Shown: positions 43,660 through 53,585, counted from the stretch's first letter. The stretch: DNA of 64,000 nt from Flavobacteriales bacterium (GCA_947466425.1 CANIBZ010000003.1:1-64000); one strand, 5' to 3'. Notes: generated by a model from the letters alone, not told the origin. Numbers and translations: made by a program.

Positions 43660-44817
43660 ATGCAAATCGTACTTTTTGAAGACCACTTGGTCAATTCATT
43701 TTTACCGCTATCCCACACGCGAGCCATTGCCGACCTTTTTGCCGGAATGTATTCCGTTCAAGATCGTTGGAAATTGTTTTTCGAAAATGATTCTCTTTTC
43801 ATTCAAACAAGAAATTCACTTCAAGATCTTTATGTTGCACTTCCAGAAGGAGAGAAGGTATATATCAATGCACGTGTCATTCCGAACCACGAAGCGGTTG
43901 CGGCCATTCAAAGTTTGAAATCCAATGAAGCCTTCTTCATTCACGATGTATGCGTTGCCGCGAAAGGTTTGCACATGAATTGGGATTCCTTCGAGCATCG
44001 CGCTTGGACAGCAGAGACCATGTGGTTAAACGGAATTACCGATTTGTTTTCAGTAAACGATTATTTACTTCGTGCAGATTTCGCTTTAGCGAATAAAAAA
44101 AACAGTGCAACACCAAGTCAATATTGCCGAGTAATTGGTGAGGGACACAACTTATATATTCACCCTTCCGCAAAGGTTTTCGATGCAGTATTGAATGTTG
44201 AAAGCGGCCCCATCTTTATCGATGAAGGTGCTGAAGTAATGGAAGGAAGTATGTTGCGCGGACCTTTGTATGTTGGAAAGCATGCAGTGTTGAAGATGGG
44301 AACGAAGTGTTATGGGCCTTCTTCTTTTGGTGAAGAATGCAGAATAGGAGGAGAGACATCGAATGTTGTTTTCCATCCGTTCAGCAACAAAGGTCACGAT
44401 GGGTTTTTAGGAAATGCAGTCATTGGTTCTTGGGTGAATTTCGGAGCCGATTCGAATTGCAGTAACCTGAAAAACAACTACAGCACGATTTCAATTTCTA
44501 ACGATGTAGATCGAAATGAAATAAACACAGGCCTTACTTTTTGCGGAGCCCTTGTAGGCGATCATGCGAAATTCGGAATCAACACCATGCTCAATACCGG
44601 CACCTACATTGGTGTCGCAGCGAATGTGTTTGCAGGTGACTTCCCGCCGAAATGCGTCCCTTCATTTACTTGGGGAACAGGTATAGTGGAGCACAATTTA
44701 GACAAGGCCATTCAAACAGCGGAACGCATGATGCACCGCCGCGGTAAGGAAATGTCAGTAGCTGAAAAGGCTGTATTGACGTATGTATTTAAAATAACTG
44801 CTGCTTCTCGGTCATAA
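43660..44817 (+). CDS. GlmU-like putative sugar nucleotidyltransferase
   Basis: 385 residues from MQIVLFEDHLVNSFLPL at 43660; the track's start lies in the previous gene. The N-terminal half corresponds to a nucleotidyltransferase fold but lacks the LxAGxGxRM loop. The C-terminal half is a left-handed beta-helix ('GPIFIDEGAEVMEGSMLRGP', 'HAKFGINTMLNTGTYIGVAA'). This matches the Bacteroidota 'GlmU family protein' often found before or after lon-type housekeeping genes. Last gene of the run, 11 bases behind the membrane transferase; it may be independent of the glycan pathway. Confidence 0.82.
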   Translation: MQIVLFEDHLVNSFLPLSHTRAIADLFAGMYSVQDRWKLFFENDSLFIQTRNSLQDLYVALPEGEKVYINARVIPNHEAVAAIQSLKSNEAFFIHDVCVAAKGLHMNWDSFEHRAWTAETMWLNGITDLFSVNDYLLRADFALANKKNSATPSQYCRVIGEGHNLYIHPSAKVFDAVLNVESGPIFIDEGAEVMEGSMLRGPLYVGKHAVLKMGTKCYGPSSFGEECRIGGETSNVVFHPFSNKGHDGFLGNAVIGSWVNFGADSNCSNLKNNYSTISISNDVDRNEINTGLTFCGALVGDHAKFGINTMLNTGTYIGVAANVFAGDFPPKCVPSFTWGTGIVEHNLDKAIQTAERMMHRRGKEMSVAEKAVLTYVFKITAASRS

Positions 44818-44861
44818 CGGCAGAGAGAGATAAGTGGCATTGACATTGAAAATAGAGGAGT

Positions 44862-47282
44862 ATGAATAAAGAAGTAGAGCACTATTTTTTTTCTGACGAA
44901 GAAAACAATCAAGAATATATTCCCCTCATTTCAGCAGAGGACGAAGACAATATGGCAAATGAGGAAACACCTGAAGTGTTACCCATTTTGCCTTTGAGAA
45001 ACACAGTTCTTTTTCCGGGCGTAGTTATTCCAATCACTGTTGGAAGAGACCGCAGCATTCGCCTCATTCAAGACGCAAACACTGGAACGAAGACCATTGG
45101 CGTAGTTGCACAGCGCAACGCCGATATGGAAGATCCGTCGTTTGAAGATCTTCACCACATTGGAACGCAAGCCACCATTCTTCGCATGTTACGCATGCCC
45201 GATGGAAGTACAACGGTTATTCTTCAAGGAAAGAAGCGCTTCTCAATTCAGGGGTTGGTAAACACAGATCCATACTTTGTTGCTCAAGTTTCTGCCTTTG
45301 AAGAAATCAATAACAAGGCAGATAGTAAAAAGCAACAGGCCTTATTCGAATCGCTTCGCGATCATGCATTGAACATCATTAACCTTTCTCCGGATATCCC
45401 TAGCGAAGCCGCATTAGCCATCAAGAACATCAACGGATTGTCTTTCCTTACCAACTTCATTTCTTCGAATATGAAGGCAGATGTAGAGAAGAAGCAAGAG
45501 CTTTTGGAAATAGCCGACTTAGATGAGCGCGCAAGAAAGGTGTTCGAACAATTGCACAACGATTTGCAAATGCTCGAAATGAAGAAGGAGATTCAGAAGA
45601 AGGTTCACATTGATATTTCGAAACAACAACGCGAGTATTTCTTAACCCAACAGATTAAGCAAATTCAAGATGAACTAGGCGCCAATCCTCAAAAAGAGGA
45701 GATTGATGCGAAGCGTGAAAAGGGTAAGTTGAAGTTGTGGCCTGAAAATGTTCAGCTGGCCTTTGAAAAAGAATTAGCTAAGCTGGAGCGAATGAATCCG
45801 CAAGCTGCTGAATACAGTGTTCAATCGAACTATGTTGAATTGTTACTTGACTTGCCGTGGAGCGAAACCAGTCAAGATAATTTCGATTTGCATCACGCGA
45901 AAGAAATACTCGATCGCGATCACTTCGGATTGGAAAAAGTGAAGGAAAGAATTTTGGAGCAGCTCGCAGTATTGAAAATAAAAGGCGATATGAAATCGCC
46001 AATCATCTGTTTATACGGTCCTCCGGGTGTTGGAAAAACATCCTTGGGAAAGAGCGTAGCAGAAGCATTGGGAAGAAAGTACGTTCGCATGTCGTTGGGC
46101 GGATTGCACGATGAAGCGGAAATACGTGGACATCGCAAGACTTACATAGGCGCAATGCCAGGACGTATTATTCAGAATTTGAAAAAAGTTGGGACATCGA
46201 ATCCGCTTTTTGTTTTAGATGAGATAGATAAGATGGGGCAGGGGGTTCACGGAGATCCGAGTTCCGCTATGTTGGAAGTCTTAGATCCGGAGCAGAACCA
46301 TGCCTTCTACGATAATTTCGTTGAGTTGGAATACGACCTTTCGAAAGTCATGTTCGTCGCAACCTGCAACTCACTTTCAACATTGCAACCTGCGCTTCGC
46401 GATCGATTGGAGATCATTGAAGTGAACGGATATACCCTTGAAGAAAAGTTAGAAATTGCGAAGCGCCATTTGGTGCCGAAGCAATTAACCGAAAACGGAT
46501 TAACGGAAAAGAACATTTCTTTCAATGATGAAGTCCTTTCATTCTTGATTGAATCATATACGAATGAAAGCGGTGTTCGTTCGCTCGAAAAACGCATTGG
46601 CAAGATGGTTCGTCACCGTGCGAAGCAGATGGCCTTCAAAGAAAAATATAAAGCTGCGTTAACGAAAGAAGATGTTTCGAAGGCCTTAGGCGTGAGCTAT
46701 GAGAAAGATAGATATGTCGACAACGACGTTGCCGGAGTGGTTACAGGATTGGCCTGGACACCAACAGGTGGCGATATTTTATTTATTGAATCGAGTTTAA
46801 CTCAAGGAAAAGGAAAGCTTACATTGACGGGAAATTTGGGTGATGTCATGAAGGAAAGCGCAACACTTGCGTTGGAATACTTGAAGGCACATTCGAGTCT
46901 GCTCGAAATGGAAGCGAAAGTCTTCGATGAAACGAATGTGCATATTCACGTCCCTCAAGGCGCCGTTCCAAAAGACGGCCCAAGCGCAGGTATTACCATG
47001 TTAACGGCGCTTGCGTCTGCCTTCACCAAACGAAAAGTGAAGAAGTTTCTCGCCATGTCAGGAGAGATCACACTCCGAGGGAAAGTCCTTCCCGTAGGCG
47101 GTGTGCGCGAGAAAATTCTCGCCGCGAAACGCGCAGGAATCAAAGAAATTATTCTCTGCGAGAAAAACCGCAGAGACATCGACGAAATCGATGAGCGCTA
47201 CCTGAAAGGTTTGAAGTTTCACTTCGTGACAGATATGTACGAAGTCATAGACAAAGCTCTTCTGAAAGAAAAAGCAAAGTAA
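44862..47282 (+). CDS. lon: ATP-dependent protease Lon
   Basis: 806 residues, family length. N-terminal substrate-binding LON domain ('[20 protein letters not shown]'), AAA+ module with Walker A '[13 protein letters not shown]' (~385) and Walker B '[11 protein letters not shown]', sensor region 'MFVATCNS', and the C-terminal serine-lysine protease with '[11 protein letters not shown]' (catalytic Ser) and '[17 protein letters not shown]' (catalytic Lys). Cytosolic quality-control protease. The GAGGAG-like ribosome site sits just before the ATG. Confidence 0.97.
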   Translation: MNKEVEHYFFSDEENNQEYIPLISAEDEDNMANEETPEVLPILPLRNTVLFPGVVIPITVGRDRSIRLIQDANTGTKTIGVVAQRNADMEDPSFEDLHHIGTQATILRMLRMPDGSTTVILQGKKRFSIQGLVNTDPYFVAQVSAFEEINNKADSKKQQALFESLRDHALNIINLSPDIPSEAALAIKNINGLSFLTNFISSNMKADVEKKQELLEIADLDERARKVFEQLHNDLQMLEMKKEIQKKVHIDISKQQREYFLTQQIKQIQDELGANPQKEEIDAKREKGKLKLWPENVQLAFEKELAKLERMNPQAAEYSVQSNYVELLLDLPWSETSQDNFDLHHAKEILDRDHFGLEKVKERILEQLAVLKIKGDMKSPIICLYGPPGVGKTSLGKSVAEALGRKYVRMSLGGLHDEAEIRGHRKTYIGAMPGRIIQNLKKVGTSNPLFVLDEIDKMGQGVHGDPSSAMLEVLDPEQNHAFYDNFVELEYDLSKVMFVATCNSLSTLQPALRDRLEIIEVNGYTLEEKLEIAKRHLVPKQLTENGLTEKNISFNDEVLSFLIESYTNESGVRSLEKRIGKMVRHRAKQMAFKEKYKAALTKEDVSKALGVSYEKDRYVDNDVAGVVTGLAWTPTGGDILFIESSLTQGKGKLTLTGNLGDVMKESATLALEYLKAHSSLLEMEAKVFDETNVHIHVPQGAVPKDGPSAGITMLTALASAFTKRKVKKFLAMSGEITLRGKVLPVGGVREKILAAKRAGIKEIILCEKNRRDIDEIDERYLKGLKFHFVTDMYEVIDKALLKEKAK

Positions 47283-47329
47283 GCTGTGAAATATATTCAG
47301 AACTATTTCGTTACTTGCATGCCTGAATC

Positions 47330-48352
47330 ATGAAAAAGCAACTGGTAACCCTTCTCTTATGCGCAGCTACTTTGTATAGCTTCGCACAAGCGGGCACCAC
47401 TGTTTTTTCAGGAATTAACATCTTCGGTTCAGCCCGCGTTGCGGCAATTGGCGGCAATGCCATAGCGCTCTGTGCAAGTGATATCAATACTGCCGCCATT
47501 AATCCCGCACTCATCGATTCACTCATGGATCGAAAACTAGCCATGAGCTACGTGCGCTATTTCGGTCAATCGAATTTCGGATATACCTCTTTCGGATACC
47601 ATCCCACAAAGAGCAAATTCGCTTTCGCAGGGACACTCCAATACTTCGGTTACGGGACGAGCGAAAGATTAGACGGACTTGGTAATAACCTAGGCTCTTT
47701 CACTTCAAACGAATACGCTTTAACACTCGGAGCTTCCTACAAAGTAGATTCTCTGTGGCGGGTAGGTCTCAACTTAAAAAATCTCTATTCTGTTTTCGAC
47801 ACCTATTATTCATACGGAATCGCCATAGATGCAGCGGCGACTTATTTCCAACCTAGAAAGAATTTTTCGGCGAGTTTCGTTTTAAAAAATGTAGGCATGC
47901 AACTCGTGACCTACCGCGAAAGCTCTCGCGAAAAACTTCCATTGGAATTTCAAATCGGTATTAGCAAACGTCCGAAGAACGCTCCATTCCTGTTTCATAT
48001 CGCCTACGAAAACGTGCAGAAATGGAACGTGAAATACACCGATCCGAATGCAACAGTTATCGTTGATCCATTAACCGGATTGCCGGTTGAAGACCGCACC
48101 TGGGAGTTCGGAGATTTACTTATGCGCCACCTAGTCATAGGCACTGAAATCATTCTCGGAAGCAATGTACGCGTTGGTCTTGGATACAATTATCGCCAAA
48201 GAAAAGAATTGTCAATTCCGAATAGACCAGCTACAGCAGGGCTTTCCTTCGGCACAACCGTTAACTTCAAAAAATTCCAATTGAGCTACGCACGAAGCAT
48301 TTATCACGTGGCGGGTGGTTCCAATCACATTACTTTTACAACTTCAATATAA
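47330..48352 (+). CDS. porQ: type IX secretion system protein PorQ
   Basis: 340 residues. Signal peptide (…TLYSFAQ) and an outer-membrane barrel opening with 'GINIFGSARVAAIGGNAIAL', then 'INTAAINPALIDSLMDRKLA', the PorQ pattern, closing with 'FQLSYARSIYHVAGGSNHIT'. PorQ works with the PorU attachment complex that removes sorting domains of T9SS cargo at the surface. Several cargo proteins are encoded in this window. Confidence 0.9.
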   Translation: MKKQLVTLLLCAATLYSFAQAGTTVFSGINIFGSARVAAIGGNAIALCASDINTAAINPALIDSLMDRKLAMSYVRYFGQSNFGYTSFGYHPTKSKFAFAGTLQYFGYGTSERLDGLGNNLGSFTSNEYALTLGASYKVDSLWRVGLNLKNLYSVFDTYYSYGIAIDAAATYFQPRKNFSASFVLKNVGMQLVTYRESSREKLPLEFQIGISKRPKNAPFLFHIAYENVQKWNVKYTDPNATVIVDPLTGLPVEDRTWEFGDLLMRHLVIGTEIILGSNVRVGLGYNYRQRKELSIPNRPATAGLSFGTTVNFKKFQLSYARSIYHVAGGSNHITFTTSI

Positions 48353-48356
48353 AATC

Positions 48357-49421
48357 ATGAAATTTAAAGCAGGGGTATTATCCGGTGACGAAGTTACCGA
48401 GGTGTTGAACGATGCAAAGGCACACGGTTATGCATTGCCAGCAGTAAATGTTATTTCAACCAACAGCGTGAATGCTGTTTTGGAAACTGCACGCGATTTG
48501 AATTCGCCTGTCGTAGTTCAATTCAGCAACGGTGGCGGAGCTTTCTATGCTGGCAAAGGACTTGACAATAAAAATCAAGAAGCTGCCGTGTTAGGCTCTG
48601 TGAGCGGTGCACATCACGTGCATTTAATGGCGAAGGCTTATGGCGTTCCGGTAATTATGCACACAGACCATTGCGCGAAGAATTTACTTCCTTGGATGGA
48701 CGGAATGCTAGAGCACGGAATGGCACATTTCGAAAGAACAGGTCGTTCGTTGTTCAGCTCGCACATGCTCGATTTCTCTGAAGAGCCACTTCACGAAAAC
48801 ATAGAATTGAGTGTGGAATATTTCAAGAAGATGACTCAAATGGGAGTAACTCTTGAGATTGAATTGGGTGTTACTGGTGGAGAGGAAGATGGCGTTGACA
48901 ACAGCCACATCGATAGCAGCAAACTATACACGCAACCGGAAGAAGTGGCTTATGCTTACGAAAACATGAATGCGGTTTCAAATCGCTTCACTGTAGCAGC
49001 TGCCTTCGGAAACGTTCACGGGGTGTACAAGCCAGGAAACGTAAAGCTTTCTCCAATTATTTTAAACAACTCACAAGAGTTCATTCAGAATAAATTCAAC
49101 ACAGGATCGAAACCAGTAAACTTCGTTTTCCACGGTGGAAGCGGTTCTTCTCGTGAAGAAATTCGCGAAGCCATTTCATACGGTGCCGTTAAAATGAATA
49201 TCGATACAGATATGCAATACGCATACATGGTTGGAATTCGCAACTACATGTCCAGCAAAGCAGCGTATCTACAAAATCAAATTGGAAATCCAGACGGAGA
49301 CGACAAGCCAAACAAGAAGTTCTACGATCCACGTGTTTGGTTACGCGAAGGAGAGAAAGAATTCGTTGCTCGCTTGAAGCAAGCATTCGAAGATTTAAAT
49401 GCAGTTGGACGTAACGCGTAA
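48357..49421 (+). CDS. fbaA: class II fructose-bisphosphate aldolase
   Basis: 354 residues from MKFKAGVLSGDEV at 48357 (the track's start lies in porQ). Class IIa aldolase: zinc site 'VIMHTDHCAKNLLPWMDGML' with the two conserved histidines, 'LEIELGVTGGEEDGVDN', a second metal/phosphate region 'NVHGVYKPGNVKL', 'FVFHGGSGSSREEI', and 'YGAVKMNIDTDMQYAYM'. Cleaves fructose-1,6-bisphosphate in glycolysis. Starts 4 bases after porQ. Its stop abuts the stop of the convergent gene inside a hairpin. Confidence 0.95.
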   Translation: MKFKAGVLSGDEVTEVLNDAKAHGYALPAVNVISTNSVNAVLETARDLNSPVVVQFSNGGGAFYAGKGLDNKNQEAAVLGSVSGAHHVHLMAKAYGVPVIMHTDHCAKNLLPWMDGMLEHGMAHFERTGRSLFSSHMLDFSEEPLHENIELSVEYFKKMTQMGVTLEIELGVTGGEEDGVDNSHIDSSKLYTQPEEVAYAYENMNAVSNRFTVAAAFGNVHGVYKPGNVKLSPIILNNSQEFIQNKFNTGSKPVNFVFHGGSGSSREEIREAISYGAVKMNIDTDMQYAYMVGIRNYMSSKAAYLQNQIGNPDGDDKPNKKFYDPRVWLREGEKEFVARLKQAFEDLNAVGRNA

Positions 49422-49433
49422 TTAGCGCGTTAC
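49411..49433. terminator. hairpin spanning two abutting stop codons
   Basis: GTAACGCG-taattag-CGCGTTAC is a perfect 8-base inverted repeat. The loop holds the stop codons of both convergent genes (TAA and TTA), with no spacer between them. There is no T tract, so termination is inferred. Confidence 0.5.
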
Positions 49434-52310
49434 TGCTATTGCTTTCACTATTACGGCGTTTTCATTGCTCAATCGCAATTGGTAAACGCCGTTTTCGTAT
49501 CCGCTCAAATCTAGGATGTGCAACGTTTGATTGTTGAGTTTCTGCGTTGTAATTAATTTACCCGTGTTATCGAAAATCGATAAATAAGTATTTTCATTCA
49601 TGAAATCCCATTGAATGTTCACCAGATCTCGCGTTGGATTTGGGAATATGCGCAAGTTCGATGCGAATATTTCATGAACAGAAACATCTACGTTCACAGT
49701 ATACTGCTGTGTGCTCTCACAACCGTAGGCATTTGTCCAGGTCAATTGAACTTCGCCTACACCTGTAATAAACTGATCCCAAACAACCTCAATCACATTT
49801 GTTCCTTGTCCTGAAATAATGGTTCCGCCTGTGACCACCCAATTGTACGTGTAGTCTGGAAGTAAAGCAACGGCATAAGAATAAGTGTTGTTGTATACAG
49901 CGTTCGGCTCGCCCGAAATGAGTGGAATCTGCGGCTCTGGATATTGTTGAACAGTAACTTGAGAAAAAGAAGAACAGCCATGCACATCGGTGTGAGTCAC
50001 ACCATAGATGCCCGAGTCAACAATATAAATAGTGTCAGAAACTTCTGTTGTATTCCATAAATTTCCACCTACATAATTCGACCAAAGGGGTGAAGGTGCG
50101 TTTTTACAAATGAACAATTCACCACCAATTACAGGAGCGGCCGGAGCATCGTATGAGTTTACATAGACTGTATCTCCTGTCGCGCAGAGGTCTTGGAAGG
50201 TATAAACGTAGGCGTAGCTTCCTGAAAGAATAGGAATAACTGTTCCTTCAGCGGTTACACCAAAGCCACTCCAAAACCCTCCAACAGGTGAAGCATTTGC
50301 AGCTAAATCAATCATGTCGCTAGGCATACACACATCCACATCAGGACCTGCTGTCATTTGCAGAGGAATAGCTATGGTGAAATAAGTTGAATCTATATTG
50401 GTGCATCCATTTCCATCGGTAAATGAATATTGAAAACCGAACGTTCCTTCGGTCGTTGGTGCAAATGTGTTGTTAGAAACATTCAACCCTGTCCAAGTTC
50501 CTAAATCGGGTGTAGCATTCAATGCAAACGGTCCGTTAGAAATACAAACCGAAGTATCCGCTGCAGCTGTAACAATCGGAAGTTCAAAGACTGTAATTCC
50601 CAGCGAGTCTGTATCCGTGCAACCAAATTCATTTGTAACAAGCAATTGAATCATTTCAGTTTGAATTACAGTAATGGTCGTGTCGCTTGAACCGGTTGAC
50701 CAAGATGGAATTCCGATTGTAGAAGTCAGCTGAACTTCATTTCCTAAACAAAATGAAGTTGGACCATTCGCAACAATTGTCGCAACCGGATTAGGATTCA
50801 CAACAACGGTAACAGGCGCTGAAGTGGCAGAACAATTGAAAATATTGGTCAGAGTTACCGTGTAATCTCCAGAGGAATGAACAACGATGGTATTATCCAT
50901 TGAGTTAGTATCCCATAGGTACAAAGAGTCAATGCTACTTGCTAAAAGCACACTATCTCCTTCACAAAAAGTAGTTGCGGACAAAGCAGTAATAATAGGA
51001 TTCGGAAGAGGGTCAACGGTAATTGAAGTGCTAGCTGAAGTGGCAACACAGTTGTCAGCATTGGTAACAGCTACTGAATATGTCCCTGTTGAATCAACAA
51101 CAATAGAAGGAGAAGTTTCGCCAGTACTCCACAAATAAGCTGTTCCTGAATTCGCCGTTAACGTTGCCGTGGTATCTGCACAGAAGGTTAATGGGTTTAA
51201 CGAAGATATGGTTGCCGTTGGATTCGATACAGTTATAGTTATTGTTCCTGTAGAATTTGAAGTTCCCGCAGTAGCTGTGCACGTGTATGTAGTTGAAGCA
51301 GCTGTTGGCGAAACCACAAGGGTGTTTCCAATAGTACCGCCGTTCCAAACGTAACCAATAACAAAAGAGTTGGTAACCGCAGCAGGTAAGGTAGTACCAG
51401 CGAATGTTCCGATTTGTGGAATGGCTGCCGAAGGAAATGTTACACCAGCAGTCCCACCTGACGCAGCAATGGTTATAGCCGGACTAGAAGTAATAGTGCT
51501 GAAGTTGGCTTGTGTTCCCATGTCGAAAGGCATGTGAACTATCACGTTCTGCATATTCGCAGAAATTAATTTGCGGTTGTAAATCGCGCTGACATCCGCA
51601 GCTGTCAAAGCAATTTTCCAAACACGAAATTCATCAAGTTGTCCAAGGTAACCATCATTCGGGTCAGCATCAATGCCACCCAAGGCAGGATAAAAATTCC
51701 CAAGATTAGGACGGAACGCCACGGTTAAAGGAACCCCGGAATTAGCAGGCGTATTGGCATAGTTGGACCCATTTGCTCGTGTTCCAACTGAAACCCCGTC
51801 AATGAATAGTTCGAAATTGTTGGAAGTATATACAACGGCACAATGGTGCCATCCAATCAAATTCGCGGCGTATGTTAAGCGCGAAGCTGAAAATTGATGG
51901 CTTTGCTCCATCACTGAAATGCCATTTTTTCCAACTGAAATTCCTGAAGATCTTCTTTGTATACCACTATAAATACTCTGTGGGTATACGGCGTAATTCT
52001 GGCCAGACTCTCCATCATAGATTCCAATACCATCGACATGCTCAGTAAGAAGTGCAATAGAATCAGGTGTATTGAACCAAAACTCATAGGAAAAAGTTCC
52101 TACGGTTTGCTGTTGCACATTGCTCAGGATAATGGCCTGATTGGCTGCGCGAGGAAAATTCAATACTCGATTGGGGAGGTCGGCTGTGGCCGTTAGTGTC
52201 GCGCTTTCTCCAGGACATAAAACCATGTCGTTGGAGGTAATACTTAGCGTTTGCGCATTCGCAATAACTGAAATGACCAAAATGAATGAAAGGAATAAAT
52301 ACTTTTTCAT
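49422..52310 (-). CDS. LamG/Ig-like secreted protein with type A T9SS sorting domain
   Basis: 962 residues. Signal peptide (…SVIANAQ), a LamG/concanavalin-like domain (~60-240; 'EFWFNTPDSIALLTEHVDG', 'NPNDGYLGQLDEFRVWKI'-like strands), then several Ig/PKD-like modules ('ALSATTFCEGDSVLLASSID'). The C-terminus is a type A sorting domain: 'RIFPNPTRDLVNIQWDFM', 'LSGYENGVYQLRL', 'AVIVKAIAVTR'. Probably surface-attached adhesin or carbohydrate binder exported by T9SS. Confidence 0.9.
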   Translation of the reverse strand: MKKYLFLSFILVISVIANAQTLSITSNDMVLCPGESATLTATADLPNRVLNFPRAANQAIILSNVQQQTVGTFSYEFWFNTPDSIALLTEHVDGIGIYDGESGQNYAVYPQSIYSGIQRRSSGISVGKNGISVMEQSHQFSASRLTYAANLIGWHHCAVVYTSNNFELFIDGVSVGTRANGSNYANTPANSGVPLTVAFRPNLGNFYPALGGIDADPNDGYLGQLDEFRVWKIALTAADVSAIYNRKLISANMQNVIVHMPFDMGTQANFSTITSSPAITIAASGGTAGVTFPSAAIPQIGTFAGTTLPAAVTNSFVIGYVWNGGTIGNTLVVSPTAASTTYTCTATAGTSNSTGTITITVSNPTATISSLNPLTFCADTTATLTANSGTAYLWSTGETSPSIVVDSTGTYSVAVTNADNCVATSASTSITVDPLPNPIITALSATTFCEGDSVLLASSIDSLYLWDTNSMDNTIVVHSSGDYTVTLTNIFNCSATSAPVTVVVNPNPVATIVANGPTSFCLGNEVQLTSTIGIPSWSTGSSDTTITVIQTEMIQLLVTNEFGCTDTDSLGITVFELPIVTAAADTSVCISNGPFALNATPDLGTWTGLNVSNNTFAPTTEGTFGFQYSFTDGNGCTNIDSTYFTIAIPLQMTAGPDVDVCMPSDMIDLAANASPVGGFWSGFGVTAEGTVIPILSGSYAYVYTFQDLCATGDTVYVNSYDAPAAPVIGGELFICKNAPSPLWSNYVGGNLWNTTEVSDTIYIVDSGIYGVTHTDVHGCSSFSQVTVQQYPEPQIPLISGEPNAVYNNTYSYAVALLPDYTYNWVVTGGTIISGQGTNVIEVVWDQFITGVGEVQLTWTNAYGCESTQQYTVNVDVSVHEIFASNLRIFPNPTRDLVNIQWDFMNENTYLSIFDNTGKLITTQKLNNQTLHILDLSGYENGVYQLRLSNENAVIVKAIAVTR

Positions 52311-52407
52311 AATTCTTAAGGATGCTCAAATATAAGAAGGGATAAATTCTAATCAGTGATAATTAGTGTATTAAGTCTGTGTAAATAAAATGAGATTATT
52401 GGATTTT

Positions 52408-53304
52408 TCAATTTTTCCCGTAGCGGGGGTGAAACAATTGAATCTCTTCTTTCAATCGTGATCGGTCAATGTGGGTGTATATTTCAGTAGTCGTAATGCT
52501 TGCATGTCCTAGCATTTCTTGAACAGCCCTAAGATCGGCACCTGCTTCTACCAAATGCGTGGCGAAAGAATGACGGAAAGTATGCGGACTCACTTGCTTC
52601 GGAATTCCAAGGGCAACGCAGTTTTCACGAATGATGGTGAAGATATACATGCGGCTTAATTTCTTTCCTCTTCGATTGAGGAATACAAAATCTTCGTGAC
52701 CCGGCGCCAACTTCATGTGATTGCGCATGTGTTCGAAATAATACTGAATCCACTTCGTGGCTTCTTCTCCAATGGGTACAAAACGTTCCTTGTTTCCTTT
52801 TCCGATTATGCGCAAAAGCTGGTCGCTTGTCCGAATTTGTGAGATTTTTAATTCTGTTAGTTCACTAACACGAAGCCCACAGCTATAAAGCGTTTCAAGT
52901 ATGGCTCTATTTCTAGTGCCCTCGGGTTTACTCAAATCACAATGTTCAATAATTGAAACCACCTCCTCAATACTTAATACATCTGGAAGCTTTCTAGAAG
53001 TTCTTGGCATTTCAATAAACTCCATTGGATCTAAAGAAATAATTTTCTCAAGTATTAAATAGGAGAAGAAGCCTTTTAATCCGGAAATTATACGAGACTG
53101 ACTAGTTGCTTCAAGACCTAATTCATGAAGAAATTTAAGGAAGGAAGTTATGGTTTCATGATTTATCGAAGACACGGCTTGACTTTCAGTGAACTTTTCG
53201 AGTTTTGAAACGTCTTTGAAATAAGCCGAGCGGGTGGCTTCCGACAAAGATTTCTCTAAGCGCAAGTATATATCAAATCCCTTTTTTAATCCAGCCCAAC
53301 TCAT
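52408..53304 (-). CDS. xerD: site-specific tyrosine recombinase XerD
   Basis: 298 residues, the XerC/D length. N-terminal SAM-like core-binding domain, then catalytic residues Arg in 'SCGLRVSELTEL', Lys in 'IIGKGNKERFVPI', His-x-x-Arg in 'SPHTFRHSFATHLVEAGADL', His in 'MLGHASITTTEIYTH' with the nucleophile Tyr. In this phylum XerD resolves chromosome dimers. No integrated element or partner genes adjoin it, so I read it as housekeeping. TATCTTCG lies 4 bases before the ATG. Confidence 0.92.
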   Translation of the reverse strand: MSWAGLKKGFDIYLRLEKSLSEATRSAYFKDVSKLEKFTESQAVSSINHETITSFLKFLHELGLEATSQSRIISGLKGFFSYLILEKIISLDPMEFIEMPRTSRKLPDVLSIEEVVSIIEHCDLSKPEGTRNRAILETLYSCGLRVSELTELKISQIRTSDQLLRIIGKGNKERFVPIGEEATKWIQYYFEHMRNHMKLAPGHEDFVFLNRRGKKLSRMYIFTIIRENCVALGIPKQVSPHTFRHSFATHLVEAGADLRAVQEMLGHASITTTEIYTHIDRSRLKEEIQLFHPRYGKN

Positions 53305-53308
53305 GTTA

Positions 53309-53316
53309 CGAAGATA
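53309..53316 (-). promoter_or_regulatory. -7-like element of xerD
   Basis: Minus strand TATCTTCG, 4 bases before the ATG and directly after the terminator at 53325-53352. Confidence 0.45.
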
Positions 53317-53324
53317 GACAAAAC

Positions 53325-53352
53325 GAAAAACCCTCGCGAACGAGGGTTTTTC
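53325..53352 (-). terminator. strong intrinsic terminator upstream of xerD
   Basis: GAAAAACCCTCG-cgaa-CGAGGGTTTTTC, a perfect 12-base stem with a tetraloop. It lies ahead of xerD where no annotated gene needs it, which is the main pointer to a small RNA gene at 53325-53476. Confidence 0.85.
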
Positions 53353-53476
53353 AGACTAATTACCTAAACAAATTCTAATTAACCAAAACTACTGGTAACC
53401 GTTGTTACTCGGCAGTATACTTAAATATTGTAATGTGCATTTGCACGTGATTTCACAATCTCTAAGCGTTCTTAGA
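53325..53476 (-). ncRNA. candidate structured small RNA between xerD and rpmE2
   Basis: The 308-base spacer has no plausible ORF. On the minus strand it has a perfect -7 element (TATGTTTG at 53489-53482), then a stem CTAAG-aacg-CTTAG, a stem GTGCA-aaTGCAC, a stem GTAAC-aacg-GTTAC, and the terminator ending near 53325. Two of the stems carry the same AACG loop. The predicted RNA is about 150 bases. I cannot match it to a known family; a 6S-like or another regulatory RNA is possible. Existence is inferred from the promoter, hairpins and terminator only. Confidence 0.55.
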
Positions 53477-53481
53477 CAGGA

Positions 53482-53489
53482 CAAACATA
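53482..53489 (-). promoter_or_regulatory. -7 element of the candidate small RNA
   Basis: Minus strand TATGTTTG matches TAnnTTTG exactly; the predicted start is about 5-7 bases downstream, at the first hairpin. Confidence 0.5.
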
Positions 53490-53577
53490 TAACTACAAAT
53501 GAGGTCTTTTATCTGAGGTTTTTCGACTTATAAACACAGGAATGTGAAACGGGACTTGTATTTTTAGAAATTTCATG

Positions 53578-53585
53578 TATATTTG
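53578..53585 (+). promoter_or_regulatory. -7 element of rpmE2
   Basis: TATATTTG, a perfect match, about 27 bases before the rpmE2 ATG. Confidence 0.65.

Noticed and set aside
52408-53304. Tyrosine recombinase as sign of an integrated element or integron
   Set aside because: Length and motifs fit housekeeping XerD; no attachment-site repeats, phage or transfer genes adjoin it.
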